Positions 54,488 to 63,477 are shown, counted from the stretch's first letter. The stretch: DNA of 64,000 bases from CFX5 sp023384495 (GCA_048499455.1 JASNZV010000001.1:186001-250000); one strand, 5' to 3'. Program-made: numbers and translations. The notes: a model not told the origin generated them from the letters alone.

Positions 54488-55660
54488 TCACCCCCATGCC
54501 TCGCGCCGTTCCACTTTGGCCTCGTCGATCACCAGCCCCAGGCCGGGCAGCGTGGGCAGCGCCACTGCGCCCTGTTCAGGGCGATAGATGGGGCTGTGGA
54601 AGAACTGCTTGGTCTCTTGATAGCGCAAGAGATATTCCACCAGCGGCACGGCGGCGGGCGACTGCGCCGCCGCCACATGCAGCGCCGGCAGCAGCGAATG
54701 CCCATGCGCCACCACAGGAACCTCAAACGACGAGGCCAGCGCACAGAGTTTCACCTGCTCGGTGATGCCCCCCGTCCAGTCGGGGTCATTCTGCAACACA
54801 TCCACCGCGCCGTTGACCAGCAGTTCCTTGGTCTGCCAGCGGGTGTAGACATGTTCGCCCGTGGCGATGGGCACATCCGCCGCGGCGCGGATCTTGCGCA
54901 GCTCGCCCACCCGCTCCGGCGGGATCGGCTCCTCCATCCATGTGGGGTTGAGCGGGGCCAGGCCGCGCACCATCTTGGTGGCGTAACTCACATCCCATCC
55001 CATAAAGGCGTCGAACATTAGCGTATAGTGGGGGCCGACGGCCTCGCGCACCGCCTGAGCCATGGCCAGATTCTTTGCCAGCCCCCCCATGCCATCGCCC
55101 GGCCCAAAGCGGAAGAACCACTTCTGCGCCGTATAGCCGTAGCCCTTGTATTCGACGGCCACCGCGGCGGCGGCTTCGGGCGTGGTGGCAAAGCCCAACA
55201 TGCTGGCGTAGGCGGGGACGGCCGCCCGCGTCGGGCCACCCAGCAGCCGGTAGACGGGCTGGCCCCATGCCTTGCCGCGCAGATCCCACAGGGCGCAATC
55301 GAGCGCGCTGATGGCGGTCATAAAGATGCCGGAACGCCCGTGGCGGTCGAGGCGGATCATCTGGTCATAGAGCAGTTCGCCCGCCAACGGGTCGCGCCCG
55401 AGCAAAAAGGGGCGCAGCGTGTGCTGAATGTGAAAGGCCTGCCAATCTTCGATGGGGCCAAAGAGGCCCGACACCCCTTCGTCGGTCTGGACCTCCACAT
55501 AAAGCGCGCGTAGCGGCGCGCCCGACTGGATCGGCGCGCCCCCCGGCGTGTTCAGCTCCGGGTAGAGATCGACCGCGCGCGCCTGGCGCTCCCCCGGTGG
55601 AAAGATCGGGCCGTCATAGCGGCCATGCACGCGGAAGAGCGCAATGTCGGTAATCTGCAT
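54488..55660 (-). CDS. Enolase-superfamily enzyme, mandelate-racemase/rhamnonate-dehydratase-like
   Basis: 390 residues. The capping domain starts MQITDIALFRVHGRYDG. Metal ligands: TLMFDAFMGWD, TWMEEPIPPERV and PIATGEHVYTR. The catalytic His is in VPVVAHGHSLLPALHVAAAQS, a pattern like rhamnonate dehydratase and related sugar-acid dehydratases. ISALDCALWDLRGKAWGQPVYRLLGG is the classic barrel entry. The exact substrate is uncertain. It converges with the phosphatase gene and lies just downstream of the DsbA-like selenoprotein candidate. Confidence 0.92.
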   Translation of the reverse strand: MQITDIALFRVHGRYDGPIFPPGERQARAVDLYPELNTPGGAPIQSGAPLRALYVEVQTDEGVSGLFGPIEDWQAFHIQHTLRPFLLGRDPLAGELLYDQMIRLDRHGRSGIFMTAISALDCALWDLRGKAWGQPVYRLLGGPTRAAVPAYASMLGFATTPEAAAAVAVEYKGYGYTAQKWFFRFGPGDGMGGLAKNLAMAQAVREAVGPHYTLMFDAFMGWDVSYATKMVRGLAPLNPTWMEEPIPPERVGELRKIRAAADVPIATGEHVYTRWQTKELLVNGAVDVLQNDPDWTGGITEQVKLCALASSFEVPVVAHGHSLLPALHVAAAQSPAAVPLVEYLLRYQETKQFFHSPIYRPEQGAVALPTLPGLGLVIDEAKVERREAWG

Positions 55661-55679
55661 GGTTCACTCCTTGCCTGCT

Positions 55680-56312
55680 TTATTCTTTGCCGATTTCGCG
55701 TTGAATTTCGTCCACCACCTCGGCGAGCACAGCATAGGGCTGGGCCCCCGAAACGAGATATCTGTCGACAAAGACCATAGCCGGCACGCTGTTGAGCCTG
55801 TATGCCTGGGCCTGCTCGATGTCGGCCTGCACTTCGGCGACCAACGCCGGGTCGGTCAGGGCGGCGAGAAACGCCTCCCGCTCCAGCCCGATGGACTCGG
55901 CAAGCTCGGCCAACTGCGCCGGGTCATCGATGCGCCGGGCCTCCAGCCAGTGGGCCTTCATCACCGCGGCGTGATAGGCGGGGCCGGCGTCCCGGCGTTC
56001 GGCGAATTTGGCGCCAACCAATGCCGGGCGGCTGTCGAAGCCAAAGGGGCCGGGGTTCAACTCCAGCCCATACTGTTCGCGCGCAATGGCGTAGAGCCGT
56101 GGCCGGTTTGCCTCGATGCGGGCGCGATATTCGGGTGAGATGGGCGGCGCGCCCCGAGGGCGCAATTCGAACGAGCGCCAGTGGACGCTCACCGGGTGCG
56201 ACTGTTCGAGCTGCTCCAAACTGGAGGCCGCGAGGAAGCACCACGGTCAGGCATAATCAGACCAGACATCGATGCGGATCGGCTCGATGGGCGATTGGGT
56301 TGGTTCGGACAT
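55680..56312 (-). CDS. DsbA/FrnE-family thioredoxin-fold oxidoreductase, candidate selenoprotein (UGA at residue 22)
   Basis: A 210-residue protein of the DsbA/2-hydroxychromene-2-carboxylate isomerase (FrnE) family. It starts at ATG 56312 with GGAG upstream: MSEPTQSPIEPIRIDVWSD, then Y-A-TGA-PWCFLAASSLEQL. The family has CPWC here, so the TGA (56247-56249) takes the place of the first redox Cys and would be selenocysteine (UPWC). The rest runs open to 55680 with family features FELRPRGAPPISPEY, FGFDSRPALVGAKFAE, AHWLEARRIDDPAQLAELAE and the cis-Pro loop NSVPAMVFVDRYLVSGAQP. No Sec-machinery gene is in the window. A nonsense mutation or base error is the alternative. Confidence 0.8.
56206..56246 (-). 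promoter_or_regulatory. Candidate bacterial SECIS stem-loop after the UGA codon
   Basis: Directly after the TGA on the minus strand is CUCCA (56222-56226), loop GUU, UGGAG, with an outer UCG/CGA pairing. The loop begins with G, 26 nt after the UGA. Known bacterial SECIS elements have a short stem with a G-containing apical loop about 16-37 nt downstream. The fit is good but the stem is short. Confidence 0.5.
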
Positions 56313-56417
56313 GTGGGATTCTCCGCAGTGGTGATGGGAACAAGATATGTCCCCAGTATAGCAACAGCGCAGGCAAATCGAAAACCACACAATTACCCTT
56401 GCGCCGAACTTCTGTGC

Positions 56418-56423
56418 TATGAT
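56418..56423 (+). promoter_or_regulatory. -10 box of a probable leaderless transcript
   Basis: TGCTATGAT ending 6 nt before the ATG at 56430, an extended -10 with no room for a leader. Confidence 0.5.
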
Positions 56424-56429
56424 AGGGGC

Positions 56430-57356
56430 ATGAGCGCCGATCATCCCACCGTGACCCAATCGTTGCCGTTGCTCGACACATTCGCCTTTAGCCAATCCAG
56501 CCTCCAGGCGTATGCCGACTGTGCGCGGCGCTTCTGGCTGGCCTATGTGGAACAGTTGCCGTGGCCCGCCATCGAAGCCTCGCCGGTGCAGGAACATGAA
56601 GCGCTCATGCGGCTGGGCTCGACCTTTCACCTGTTGGTGCAGCGCGCCGAGGTGGGCATCGACCCCGAACGGTTGAGCGACGGGTTGGCCGCGCCGTTGG
56701 CCGGCTGGTTCAGCGCCTATCTGCGCCACCGCCCCACCGATCTGCCCACCCATTTTGTCGAGGTCGAGCGGGTGCTCACCATCCCCTTTCCCAACGCGCC
56801 GGCGGGGTCTGTTGGCGTGGCCGGCCAGCCTCCGTATCGCCTGGCCGCCAAATATGACCTGATCGCAGCCGAACCCGACGGCCGCGTGGTGATCATCGAC
56901 TGGAAGACCACCCGCCGCCGCACCGACCCCGCCACCCTGCGCCAACGGTTGCAAACGCTTGTCTACCCCTATCTGTTGGTGGAGGCAAGCGCCGCCTTTC
57001 CCTGGGGGCCGGTGCAGCCCGAACAGGTGGAGATGCGCTACTGGTTCACCGCTGCGCCCAGCCAGCCGGTGACCATCCGCCATGACCGCCCCCGGCATGA
57101 GGCCGCGCACGAACGGCTGCACCAGTTGCTGGCCCAGATCCTGGCCGGGCGCAGCGAGGCGGATTTCCCCAAGGTGGCCGATACGCCCATCAACCGCAAG
57201 CGCTTCTGCGACTATTGCATCTATCGCAGCCGCTGCAACCGGGGTGTGATGGCCGGCGATGTGAGCGAGGTGGGCGACGCCGACGACTTTTTCGCCGTCG
57301 ACCCCGACACGGCGCTGGAATTTACCCTCGAGGATCTGCCCGAACTGGCCTTCTAG
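56430..57356 (+). CDS. RecB-like PD-(D/E)XK nuclease with probable Fe-S cluster
   Basis: A 308-residue Cas4/AddB-like nuclease. The first Cys lies in SLQAYADCARRFWLAYVE (about residue 31) and the C-terminal group is FCDYCIYRSRC (CxxCxxxxxC), together a likely [4Fe-4S] site as in AddB and Cas4. The nuclease core includes LGSTFHLLVQR, KYDLIAAEPDGRVVIIDWKTT (DWK) and QTLVYPYLL. ATG 56430 is used because of the leaderless-type -10 box and the family start. No CRISPR array is near, so a repair role is more likely. It is the neighbour of recJ on the same strand. Confidence 0.9.
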   Translation: MSADHPTVTQSLPLLDTFAFSQSSLQAYADCARRFWLAYVEQLPWPAIEASPVQEHEALMRLGSTFHLLVQRAEVGIDPERLSDGLAAPLAGWFSAYLRHRPTDLPTHFVEVERVLTIPFPNAPAGSVGVAGQPPYRLAAKYDLIAAEPDGRVVIIDWKTTRRRTDPATLRQRLQTLVYPYLLVEASAAFPWGPVQPEQVEMRYWFTAAPSQPVTIRHDRPRHEAAHERLHQLLAQILAGRSEADFPKVADTPINRKRFCDYCIYRSRCNRGVMAGDVSEVGDADDFFAVDPDTALEFTLEDLPELAF

Positions 57357-57385
57357 CCTGAGTTCGGTTTGAGATCACGAATCTT

Positions 57386-57434
57386 GTAGGTCACGCCTCC
57401 GGTCGTGACCAGTCCGGCCAGAGACCGGACCTAC
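57386..57434. other. Three-way-junction-like inverted repeat between the nuclease and recJ
   Basis: Outer stem GTAGGTC/GACCTAC encloses two hairpins: GGTCACG/CGTGACC and TCCGG/CCGGA. It may be a terminator or a dispersed repeat; only this copy is in the window. Confidence 0.55.
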
Positions 57435-57463
57435 GAAACAAAGTACAGTTTGTAATTTGTCCC

Positions 57464-59881
57464 ATGCCACAATCCTGGACCCTGCGCCCGCCCGCCCAGC
57501 CCAGCCCCGACCTGATCGCCCTGGTGGGCAATCGCCCCTTGGTTGCCCAGTTGCTGGCCCAGCGCGGCTTCGACACGCCCGAAACGGCGCGCGCATTTCT
57601 CGACCCCACCTGGTACAGCCCGGCGCCGCCCACCGCCCTGGTCGGCGTTGAGGAGGCGGCCTGGCTGCTCCACGCCGCGGTGGCAGAGCAACAGAACATC
57701 CTCGTCTGGGGCGATTTTGATGTGGATGGGCAGACGAGCACCGCGCTGTTGGTGGCGGCGCTGCAGAAGCTGGCCGGCGTGGAGCGGGTGCGCTTTCACG
57801 TGCCCAACCGCTTCACCGAGAGCCACGGCATCCGATTGCCCATGCTCAAGGAGAAGCTGGCCGACCCGGCCTTTCGCCCGCAGTTGCTGCTCACGTGCGA
57901 CACCGGCATCACCGACGCCGAGGCCGTCTGCCATGCCAAAGAGGCGGGGCTGACCGTCGTCATCACCGACCACCACGACCCGCCCGCCGAATTTCTCGCG
58001 CTCACCCCCGGCCAAGACCCGCTCTGGGGTCTCCAGCCTCCAGTCTCTATCTCTCCCACCGTCCGCTGCGCCGATGTGATTGTCAACCCCAAGCTGCAAC
58101 CCGCCGGTGATCCGCTGCGCACGCTGCCTGGCGTTGGCGTGGCCTACAAGTTAGTCCAGCAACTCTATGCCCTGGCCGGGCGGGCAGGCGAAGAGCGCGA
58201 GTTCCTCGACCTGGTGGCGCTGGGGATCGTGGCCGACGTGGCCGAACAGGTGTACGACGCCCGCTATCTGCTCCAACTGGGGCTGGGACAGTTGCGCCAG
58301 ACGAAGCGCTTTGGCCTGCTGGCGCTGATGGAAGTGGCGCGCCTCAACCCGCAGACGGTCAGCGCCGACTCGATTGGCTTTCAGTTGGGCCCGCGCATGA
58401 ACGCGCTGGGCCGGCTCGAAGACGCCACCGTGGCCGTCGAGCTGCTGACGACGCGCGATGTCATGCGCGCCGGGCAGCTTGCCGCCCGCATGGAGCGGCT
58501 CAACCAGCAGCGCCGCCTGCTCACCAGCCAGATCACCCGCGCGGCCATGGAGATGATCGAGCGCGAGCCACAACTGCTCGACTTCAACGGGCTGGTGTTG
58601 GCGCACCCGGCCTGGCACGCCGGCATTGTGGGCATCGTCGCCTCGCGGCTGGTGGAAGAGTTTGGCAAGCCCGCAGTGCTGCTGATCACCGAGCCGGGGC
58701 AGCCCGCCCGCGGCAGCGCCCGCAGCGTCTCCGGTGTCGATATTGGCGCGGCCATCGCCGCGTGTAGCCATCTGCTGTTGACCCACGGCGGCCACCCTGG
58801 CGCGGCGGGGGTGAGCCTGCTGCCCGAAGACATCGACCGTTTCCGCCGCGAGCTGGACCGGCAGATCGATCTGCACCGCGACGAGGGCGCGCCCACCGGT
58901 CTGCTCATCGACGCCGAGCCGCCGCTGGCGCAGCTCGACCTGGAGCTTGCCGAAGCGCTCCAGCTGTTGGCCCCTTTTGGCAATGGCAACCCGACCCCGC
59001 AATTTCTGGCCCGCAACCTCACCGTGGCGGACGACCGCCGCCTGGGCGTGGAGGGGACCCATCGCCGGCTCACCGTGCGCAGCGCTGATGGGGTGAATTT
59101 GCCCGTCATCTGGTTCAACGGGGGCGATGCGGAATTGCCCACCGGCGCGCTCGACCTGGTCTATACGCTGGGGGTGAACGAATATCGTGGGGAGCGCAAC
59201 CTGCAACTGGGCTTTGTCGCCGTGCGCCCCGCTGAAGTTGAGCCACTGGCGGTTCATGCGCCGGCAGCGCGCAGCCTCCCCATCCACGACCTGCGCCATC
59301 AGGCCATCCGCACGGGCGACCTGCCCGCGCCCGACCAGGCCCTCTGGTATGCAGAGGGGGACCAGCTCAGCGAAACCGCCGGCGACATCCCCTTTGCCCC
59401 ACGCACCGCCTTTGTCCACGCCCCGCCGGGGCAACCGCTGGTGCTCTGGAGCATCCCCCCATCGTCCGAGCTGCTGCACTGGCTGGTGGAGAGCGCGGCG
59501 CCATCAGCGATCTACCTCTGTGGCCAGCTCACCAGTGACGACTCGGCGCCGGGGGTGGTGCGCCAGGTGGGCGCGCTGTGCAACTATGCGTTGGCGCGCG
59601 ACGGGCGGCTCGACCTGGCGCGCATGGCCGCCCGGCTGGGCGTCACGGAGAGGGTCATCCGCACAGCGCTGCTCTGTCTGGCCCGCCGCGGCCTGATCGA
59701 GCTGGTGGCGTGGGGGGATGACGGGGGCGCGGTCGATCTGCTGCGCATTGCGCGGGGCAGCGGCTCACCCGACTGGGAGCGGGCCCGGCAGCGATACACC
59801 GAGCTTGCCGACCAACTGACCGAGGTGCGCGCCTGGCGTCGTTTCTTCCTGCGCGCGCGCCTGAGTGAGCTGGGCGTCTGA
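57464..59881 (+). CDS. recJ: Single-stranded-DNA-specific exonuclease RecJ
   Basis: 805 residues. The DHH catalytic core has LVWGDFDVDGQTSTALL, LLTCDTGITDAEAV and VVITDHHDPP, then LPGVGVAYKLVQQL and ALGIVADVAEQV. The DHHA1 nucleic-acid part shows LDFNGLVLAHPAWHAGIVGIVASRL and THGGHPGAAGVSL. An OB-like domain follows (FGNGNPTPQF). The last ~200 residues are an extension with an HTH-like end (LARMAARLGVTERVIRTALLCLARRGLIELV) not found in short RecJ proteins. RecJ degrades 5' ends in recombination and base-excision repair. The ATG has no clear Shine-Dalgarno sequence. Confidence 0.94.
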   Translation: MPQSWTLRPPAQPSPDLIALVGNRPLVAQLLAQRGFDTPETARAFLDPTWYSPAPPTALVGVEEAAWLLHAAVAEQQNILVWGDFDVDGQTSTALLVAALQKLAGVERVRFHVPNRFTESHGIRLPMLKEKLADPAFRPQLLLTCDTGITDAEAVCHAKEAGLTVVITDHHDPPAEFLALTPGQDPLWGLQPPVSISPTVRCADVIVNPKLQPAGDPLRTLPGVGVAYKLVQQLYALAGRAGEEREFLDLVALGIVADVAEQVYDARYLLQLGLGQLRQTKRFGLLALMEVARLNPQTVSADSIGFQLGPRMNALGRLEDATVAVELLTTRDVMRAGQLAARMERLNQQRRLLTSQITRAAMEMIEREPQLLDFNGLVLAHPAWHAGIVGIVASRLVEEFGKPAVLLITEPGQPARGSARSVSGVDIGAAIAACSHLLLTHGGHPGAAGVSLLPEDIDRFRRELDRQIDLHRDEGAPTGLLIDAEPPLAQLDLELAEALQLLAPFGNGNPTPQFLARNLTVADDRRLGVEGTHRRLTVRSADGVNLPVIWFNGGDAELPTGALDLVYTLGVNEYRGERNLQLGFVAVRPAEVEPLAVHAPAARSLPIHDLRHQAIRTGDLPAPDQALWYAEGDQLSETAGDIPFAPRTAFVHAPPGQPLVLWSIPPSSELLHWLVESAAPSAIYLCGQLTSDDSAPGVVRQVGALCNYALARDGRLDLARMAARLGVTERVIRTALLCLARRGLIELVAWGDDGGAVDLLRIARGSGSPDWERARQRYTELADQLTEVRAWRRFFLRARLSELGV

Positions 59882-59971
59882 GGATTGATGGTGTGACCGG
59901 ACCGTCTCTGACGAGATGTTCGCTCGACATACGAACCATCCTACCGGATCTAGCTGGCTGCTGTTCAACAG

Positions 59972-60000
59972 TTGTTTCTGCCCCTATTCCCTGCTATAAT
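59972..60000 (+). promoter_or_regulatory. Sigma70-type promoter before the MNT gene
   Basis: TTGTTT, 17 nt, TATAAT with TG at the extended -10 (TGCTATAAT). Transcription would start near 60007, about 39 nt before the MNT start. Confidence 0.7.
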
Positions 60001-60045
60001 CGAGGCGAATCAGTGTGCATATGGTATTTTGACATAAAATTCAAT

Positions 60046-60522
60046 ATGGGGACTAACAATATCAACACAGATTATACAGTCTTGGTTGATACCCTGGCCA
60101 GACACTTTGGCGATCAGCTCAAGATGGTCGTTTTATTTGGCTCGCGAAGCCGGGGGCAAGCTCGTCAGGATAGCGACCATGACATCTTTGTGGTCATTGA
60201 AGGTTTGCCGCAGGATCCTCTGGCGCGGCAGCGAGCAGTGATGGCGCCCCTGTTGCCTGAACTATTGCGCTTGCCCGAGCGCCTCTCCGTGATCGCCAAA
60301 ACCCCGCAGGAGCTGACCAAAAATCTCACCCCGTTGCTGGCGGATATTTGTACAGATGGCATTGGTCTGTATGGGCAGGCCGGTTTTGAAGCATTACAGG
60401 CCACGATGTTACAGAAATTGCGCGAGGCTGGCCTGCGACACCGGCGTCTTGCTGGAGCGTGGATGTGGATGTTTCCATCTCTCCCCAAAAGAATGGATGG
60501 CGCTTTGGGAGAGCGAACGTGA
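60046..60522 (+). pseudogene. MNT-type nucleotidyltransferase antitoxin-like gene, C-terminus frameshifted
   Basis: A minimal nucleotidyltransferase: VVLFGSRSRGQARQDSDHDIFVVIEG (GSxxxG ... DxD) is clear. In the open frame it ends SLPKRMDGALGERT, but one base fewer in the CCCC run at 60483-60486 would read SLPKEWMALWESERERV and stop at 60532, as in normal MNT proteins. The frame therefore looks shifted by one inserted C, or by a base-calling error. MNT proteins usually sit beside a HEPN toxin, and a HEPN remnant follows directly. Confidence 0.75.
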
Positions 60523-60536
60523 ACGCGTCTAGAGAA

Positions 60537-60677
60537 GTGAGTTATCGGATCGCGCTTGCCACCGGTTTTCTCCGTGAAGCCGAGCAGGATTTCACACTTG
60601 AGCGATGGCGCTCCTGTGTGGATAATGAGATGCGATCAGAATGTGGCGGCAGGAGCGGAGTCCTTGACAGAACGTAA
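60537..60677 (+). pseudogene. Truncated HEPN-domain toxin-like gene
   Basis: GTG 60537 reads SYRIALATGFLREAEQDFTLERWRSCVDN, the first helices of a HEPN domain. It then loses similarity (EMRSECGGRSGVLDRT) and stops after 46 residues instead of about 130. The catalytic Rx4-6H motif is missing. It is a relic partner of the MNT gene. Confidence 0.7.
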
Positions 60678-60762
60678 GTCCGTTCCTCATCGTCGCAGTC
60701 TGTGGAATCACGGTAGCCTTTTTCTCCTAAGCGCCATTCGCCAACCCTTCCCTCCAGCGCGT

Positions 60763-62799
60763 ATGCGATTCATCAGCCCGACAGCGACCGCGATCGCGGC
60801 GCAGGCCGCCTGGGTCTTGACACTCGCCGTCGCCGCGCTGGCCCGTTTCTGGCGGCTTGGGTATCACAGCATCTGGTTTGACGAAGCGGTGACGCTCCAA
60901 TGGGCCACCTCCAACCCGGTGTGGACCTGGCAAAAGACGATTGCGCTGGTCGAGGATAAACACCCGCCGGGCTATTATCTCCTTCTACACGGCTGGATCG
61001 AACTGTTAAAGGCGTTGAGCCTGCCGCGCAGCGATGAGGCATTACGCTTCTTTGGCGGGCTGCTGGGCGTGCTCACCGTTTTGGGGGTCATGTTGCTGGC
61101 GCGGCGGCTGAGCGGGCGACCCACCGCACTGCTGGCCGGGCTGTTGGCCGCGTTGGCGCCCGCGCTTGTCTGGTACAGCCAGGAGTTGCGCATGTTCCAG
61201 CCGGCGGCAACGGGGTTGGTCTGGGCCGGCTACTGCATGGTCCGCGCGTGGGAGGCCGCGCCGGCCTGGCGACGTTGGGGCTGGTGGTTCGGCTTCATTG
61301 TCTGCTTCGAGCTGGCGCTCTATAGCTATCTCTTCAGCGCGTTTCTGTTGCCGGCTGCCGGGCTGACGCTGTTGCTGCTGGCGTATCGGGCGCGGCAAAC
61401 CCAGAGCGACCAACGGGCGTGGGCGTGGCGCTTTGGCGAAGGTGCGCTGGCGCTGGCCCTGGCTGGGGCGCTCTTTCTGCCGCTGGCGTACAGCGCGTGG
61501 CTGGTCAACAGCGCCGAGGGGGCGCCGGGCGTTGCATTTGCCAACCTGGGCGCCAACCTCTGGCGGATGCTGCGCGTCTTCACCCTCTGGCGGGTGGATT
61601 GGCCTGGATGGCTCGCCACCACGTCGCTGGTCGGCTTTGGCGCATTGGCAATCGCTGGCCTCAGCCTGCCATCCCGGGGCGCGCGCGGGGGGGCTACCCC
61701 ACCGGCCCCCGCTCTGCCGGACCGCGGGTGGCTGTTGATCTGGCTGGGCGTCCCGCTGCTCATCGGCAACTTGCTGTTGACTCGCAGCGATTCGGTCTTT
61801 GCCGAAGACCGCTATTTTCTCTTTCTCGCGCCCTTTCTGTTGTGGGCCGTGGCGCGCGGCGCGGTGATGGTCGACCAGCGCTGGCGCGGCGCGGGGTGGG
61901 CGACGGGGGCGCTGGCGGCGGCGCTGGTGGCGGCGAGCCTGCCCCATCTGTGGACGCCGGCCATGTACCGCGAGAACTGGCGTGCGGCGGCCCACTATAT
62001 TGCGGATTACCAGCAGGCGAGCCCCACGCTGCCCGCCGCGGTGGTCGCCCATGTCGATTATACCCGGCGACCGTTGGAGCGCTATCTGCGCCCCCGCCTC
62101 GGCGCCGAAGAGATACCGATCTTCTTTCCCTTTGGCGGCGCGCTGGCGCCGGACCAGGTTGACGCCGTCATCGCGCCGCCGCTCCAGGGGATCATCGACC
62201 AGGGCGCGGCCACACTCTGGCTCACGCAGAGCCACCTTGATGGGGTGGATGACCAGCGGTTGGTCGAACGCTGGCTGGCCGAGCGCTTTCCACTGATGAC
62301 GGAACAATATCCCACGGGCATCAAGTTGAGCGGCTATGCGATACAGAGCCGGTTTGCCGCCGTGCCGCTGCTGCCCGAATCCGCGCAGCAGCCCATGGCT
62401 GAGCTTGCGCCGGGCCTCATGCTGGCGGCGTGCGAGGTGTTGACGCCCACACTTTCCGCCCGTGACGACCAGTTGCACCCGCCCAGCGGCTGGTTGCATG
62501 TGCGGCTCTGGTGGCAGGCCACCGGCCCCATCGATGACGACTACATGGCCACGGCGCAGGTGGTCGGGCCGGAGGGGGTCTGGGGTGACCGCCTCTATCG
62601 CGAGAACGAGGCGTTGCGCCGCTGGCCCACCCGCAGTTGGCAGATGGGCGACGTGGCGCGCGATGAGATCGACATCAATCTCAATCCCGTCACGCCAGAC
62701 GGAACCTATCCCGTGGAGATTGGCCTGATGGACAGCGCCGGTCACGCCTTGCCGAGCAAGGCCGATTGTGGGGTCGTCCAGATCAGCAATACCCCATAA
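60763..62799 (+). CDS. GT39/ArnT-like membrane glycosyltransferase
   Basis: 678 residues with about 10-12 hydrophobic segments over the first ~430. The N-terminal loop LARFWRLGYHSIWFDEAVTLQWA has the acidic DEA motif of the protein-mannosyltransferase/ArnT family, followed by EDKHPPGYYLLLHGWIEL (the second family motif). The C-terminal ~250 residues are outside the membrane and mixed alpha/beta, with no named domain. ATG 60763 was chosen (MRFISPTATAIAAQ); the frame upstream of it is the decayed HEPN region. It probably transfers a sugar from a polyprenyl carrier to a surface glycan or protein. Confidence 0.88.
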   Translation: MRFISPTATAIAAQAAWVLTLAVAALARFWRLGYHSIWFDEAVTLQWATSNPVWTWQKTIALVEDKHPPGYYLLLHGWIELLKALSLPRSDEALRFFGGLLGVLTVLGVMLLARRLSGRPTALLAGLLAALAPALVWYSQELRMFQPAATGLVWAGYCMVRAWEAAPAWRRWGWWFGFIVCFELALYSYLFSAFLLPAAGLTLLLLAYRARQTQSDQRAWAWRFGEGALALALAGALFLPLAYSAWLVNSAEGAPGVAFANLGANLWRMLRVFTLWRVDWPGWLATTSLVGFGALAIAGLSLPSRGARGGATPPAPALPDRGWLLIWLGVPLLIGNLLLTRSDSVFAEDRYFLFLAPFLLWAVARGAVMVDQRWRGAGWATGALAAALVAASLPHLWTPAMYRENWRAAAHYIADYQQASPTLPAAVVAHVDYTRRPLERYLRPRLGAEEIPIFFPFGGALAPDQVDAVIAPPLQGIIDQGAATLWLTQSHLDGVDDQRLVERWLAERFPLMTEQYPTGIKLSGYAIQSRFAAVPLLPESAQQPMAELAPGLMLAACEVLTPTLSARDDQLHPPSGWLHVRLWWQATGPIDDDYMATAQVVGPEGVWGDRLYRENEALRRWPTRSWQMGDVARDEIDINLNPVTPDGTYPVEIGLMDSAGHALPSKADCGVVQISNTP

Positions 62800-62822
62800 C
62801 CACGCACAAGGAGCAGATTCGA

Positions 62823-63290
62823 ATGGCGCAACTCCTCTTCGGCGACCGCATTGGCCGCGAGGCGCAACTAAAGGTGGGGACGGCCGCAGTGATCTTCGAC
62901 AATGAGCGCGAGCGAGTGTTGCTGACCCAGCGCACCGACAACGGTCGTTGGTGTCTCCCCGGCGGGGCGATGGACCCGGGCGAGAGTGCGGACGAAGCCT
63001 GCGTGCGCGAGGTGTGGGAAGAGACGGGGCTGGCGGTCGCCATCACACGGCTGATCGGCATCTACACCAGCCCCCATTACATCACCCAGTATGCGGACGG
63101 CAACCGCTTCCAGTTTGTCTCCTTCTGTTTCGAGGCCGCGGTGACCGGTGGCGAATTGGGGCTGAGCAACGAGACCACCGCCTTTGGCTACTTCACCCGC
63201 GCCGAAATGCGCGCCATCGACCTCATGGAGCACCACATCACGCGCGTCGACGACGCCTTCGCGGCGCAGGTCGCCACGTTCATCCGTTAG
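62823..63290 (+). CDS. NUDIX hydrolase
   Basis: 155 residues. The Nudix box reads GGAMDPGESADEACVREVWEETGL, matching Gx5Ex7REUxEExGU in every key position. AAVIFDNERERVLLTQRTDNGRWCLPG precedes it and FVSFCFEAAVTGGEL follows. ATG 62823 has AAGGAG upstream. The substrate (nucleoside diphosphate-X type) is not determined by sequence. Confidence 0.94.
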   Translation: MAQLLFGDRIGREAQLKVGTAAVIFDNERERVLLTQRTDNGRWCLPGGAMDPGESADEACVREVWEETGLAVAITRLIGIYTSPHYITQYADGNRFQFVSFCFEAAVTGGELGLSNETTAFGYFTRAEMRAIDLMEHHITRVDDAFAAQVATFIR

Positions 63291-63342
63291 GCGCCGTGGG
63301 TCCATTGCGAGCAGGCGAAGATCAACATGGCACAACGACACA

Positions 63343-63470
63343 GAGCAGGAACACAGAGCCCACCGAGGAGGCGCAGAGCACACAGAGGGTTTTTCTCACA
63401 CGATGAGCCATCGCGCTTTTCTCCGTGTTCTCTGTGCAATCTCCGCGCCCTCTGTGTTCCGCTGTTTTGC
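63343..63470. repeat. Long imperfect palindromic repeat family 5, copy 2
   Basis: GAGCAGGAACACAGAGCC ... CTCCGTGTTCTCTGTGC and CCCTCTGTGTTCCGCTG; its reverse complement matches 47692-47810. It lies between the converging NUDIX and enolase-superfamily genes. Confidence 0.7.
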
Positions 63471-63477
63471 CCCATTT

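Noticed and set aside
56430..57356. Cas4 of a CRISPR system
   Set aside because: It has the Cas4/AddB fold, but no cas genes or array are nearby and the neighbour is recJ.
61042..62745. 567-residue minus-strand frame antisense to the GT39-like gene
   Set aside because: Low-complexity Arg/Gln/Pro-rich content with no motif, on the opposite strand to a membrane protein with family motifs.
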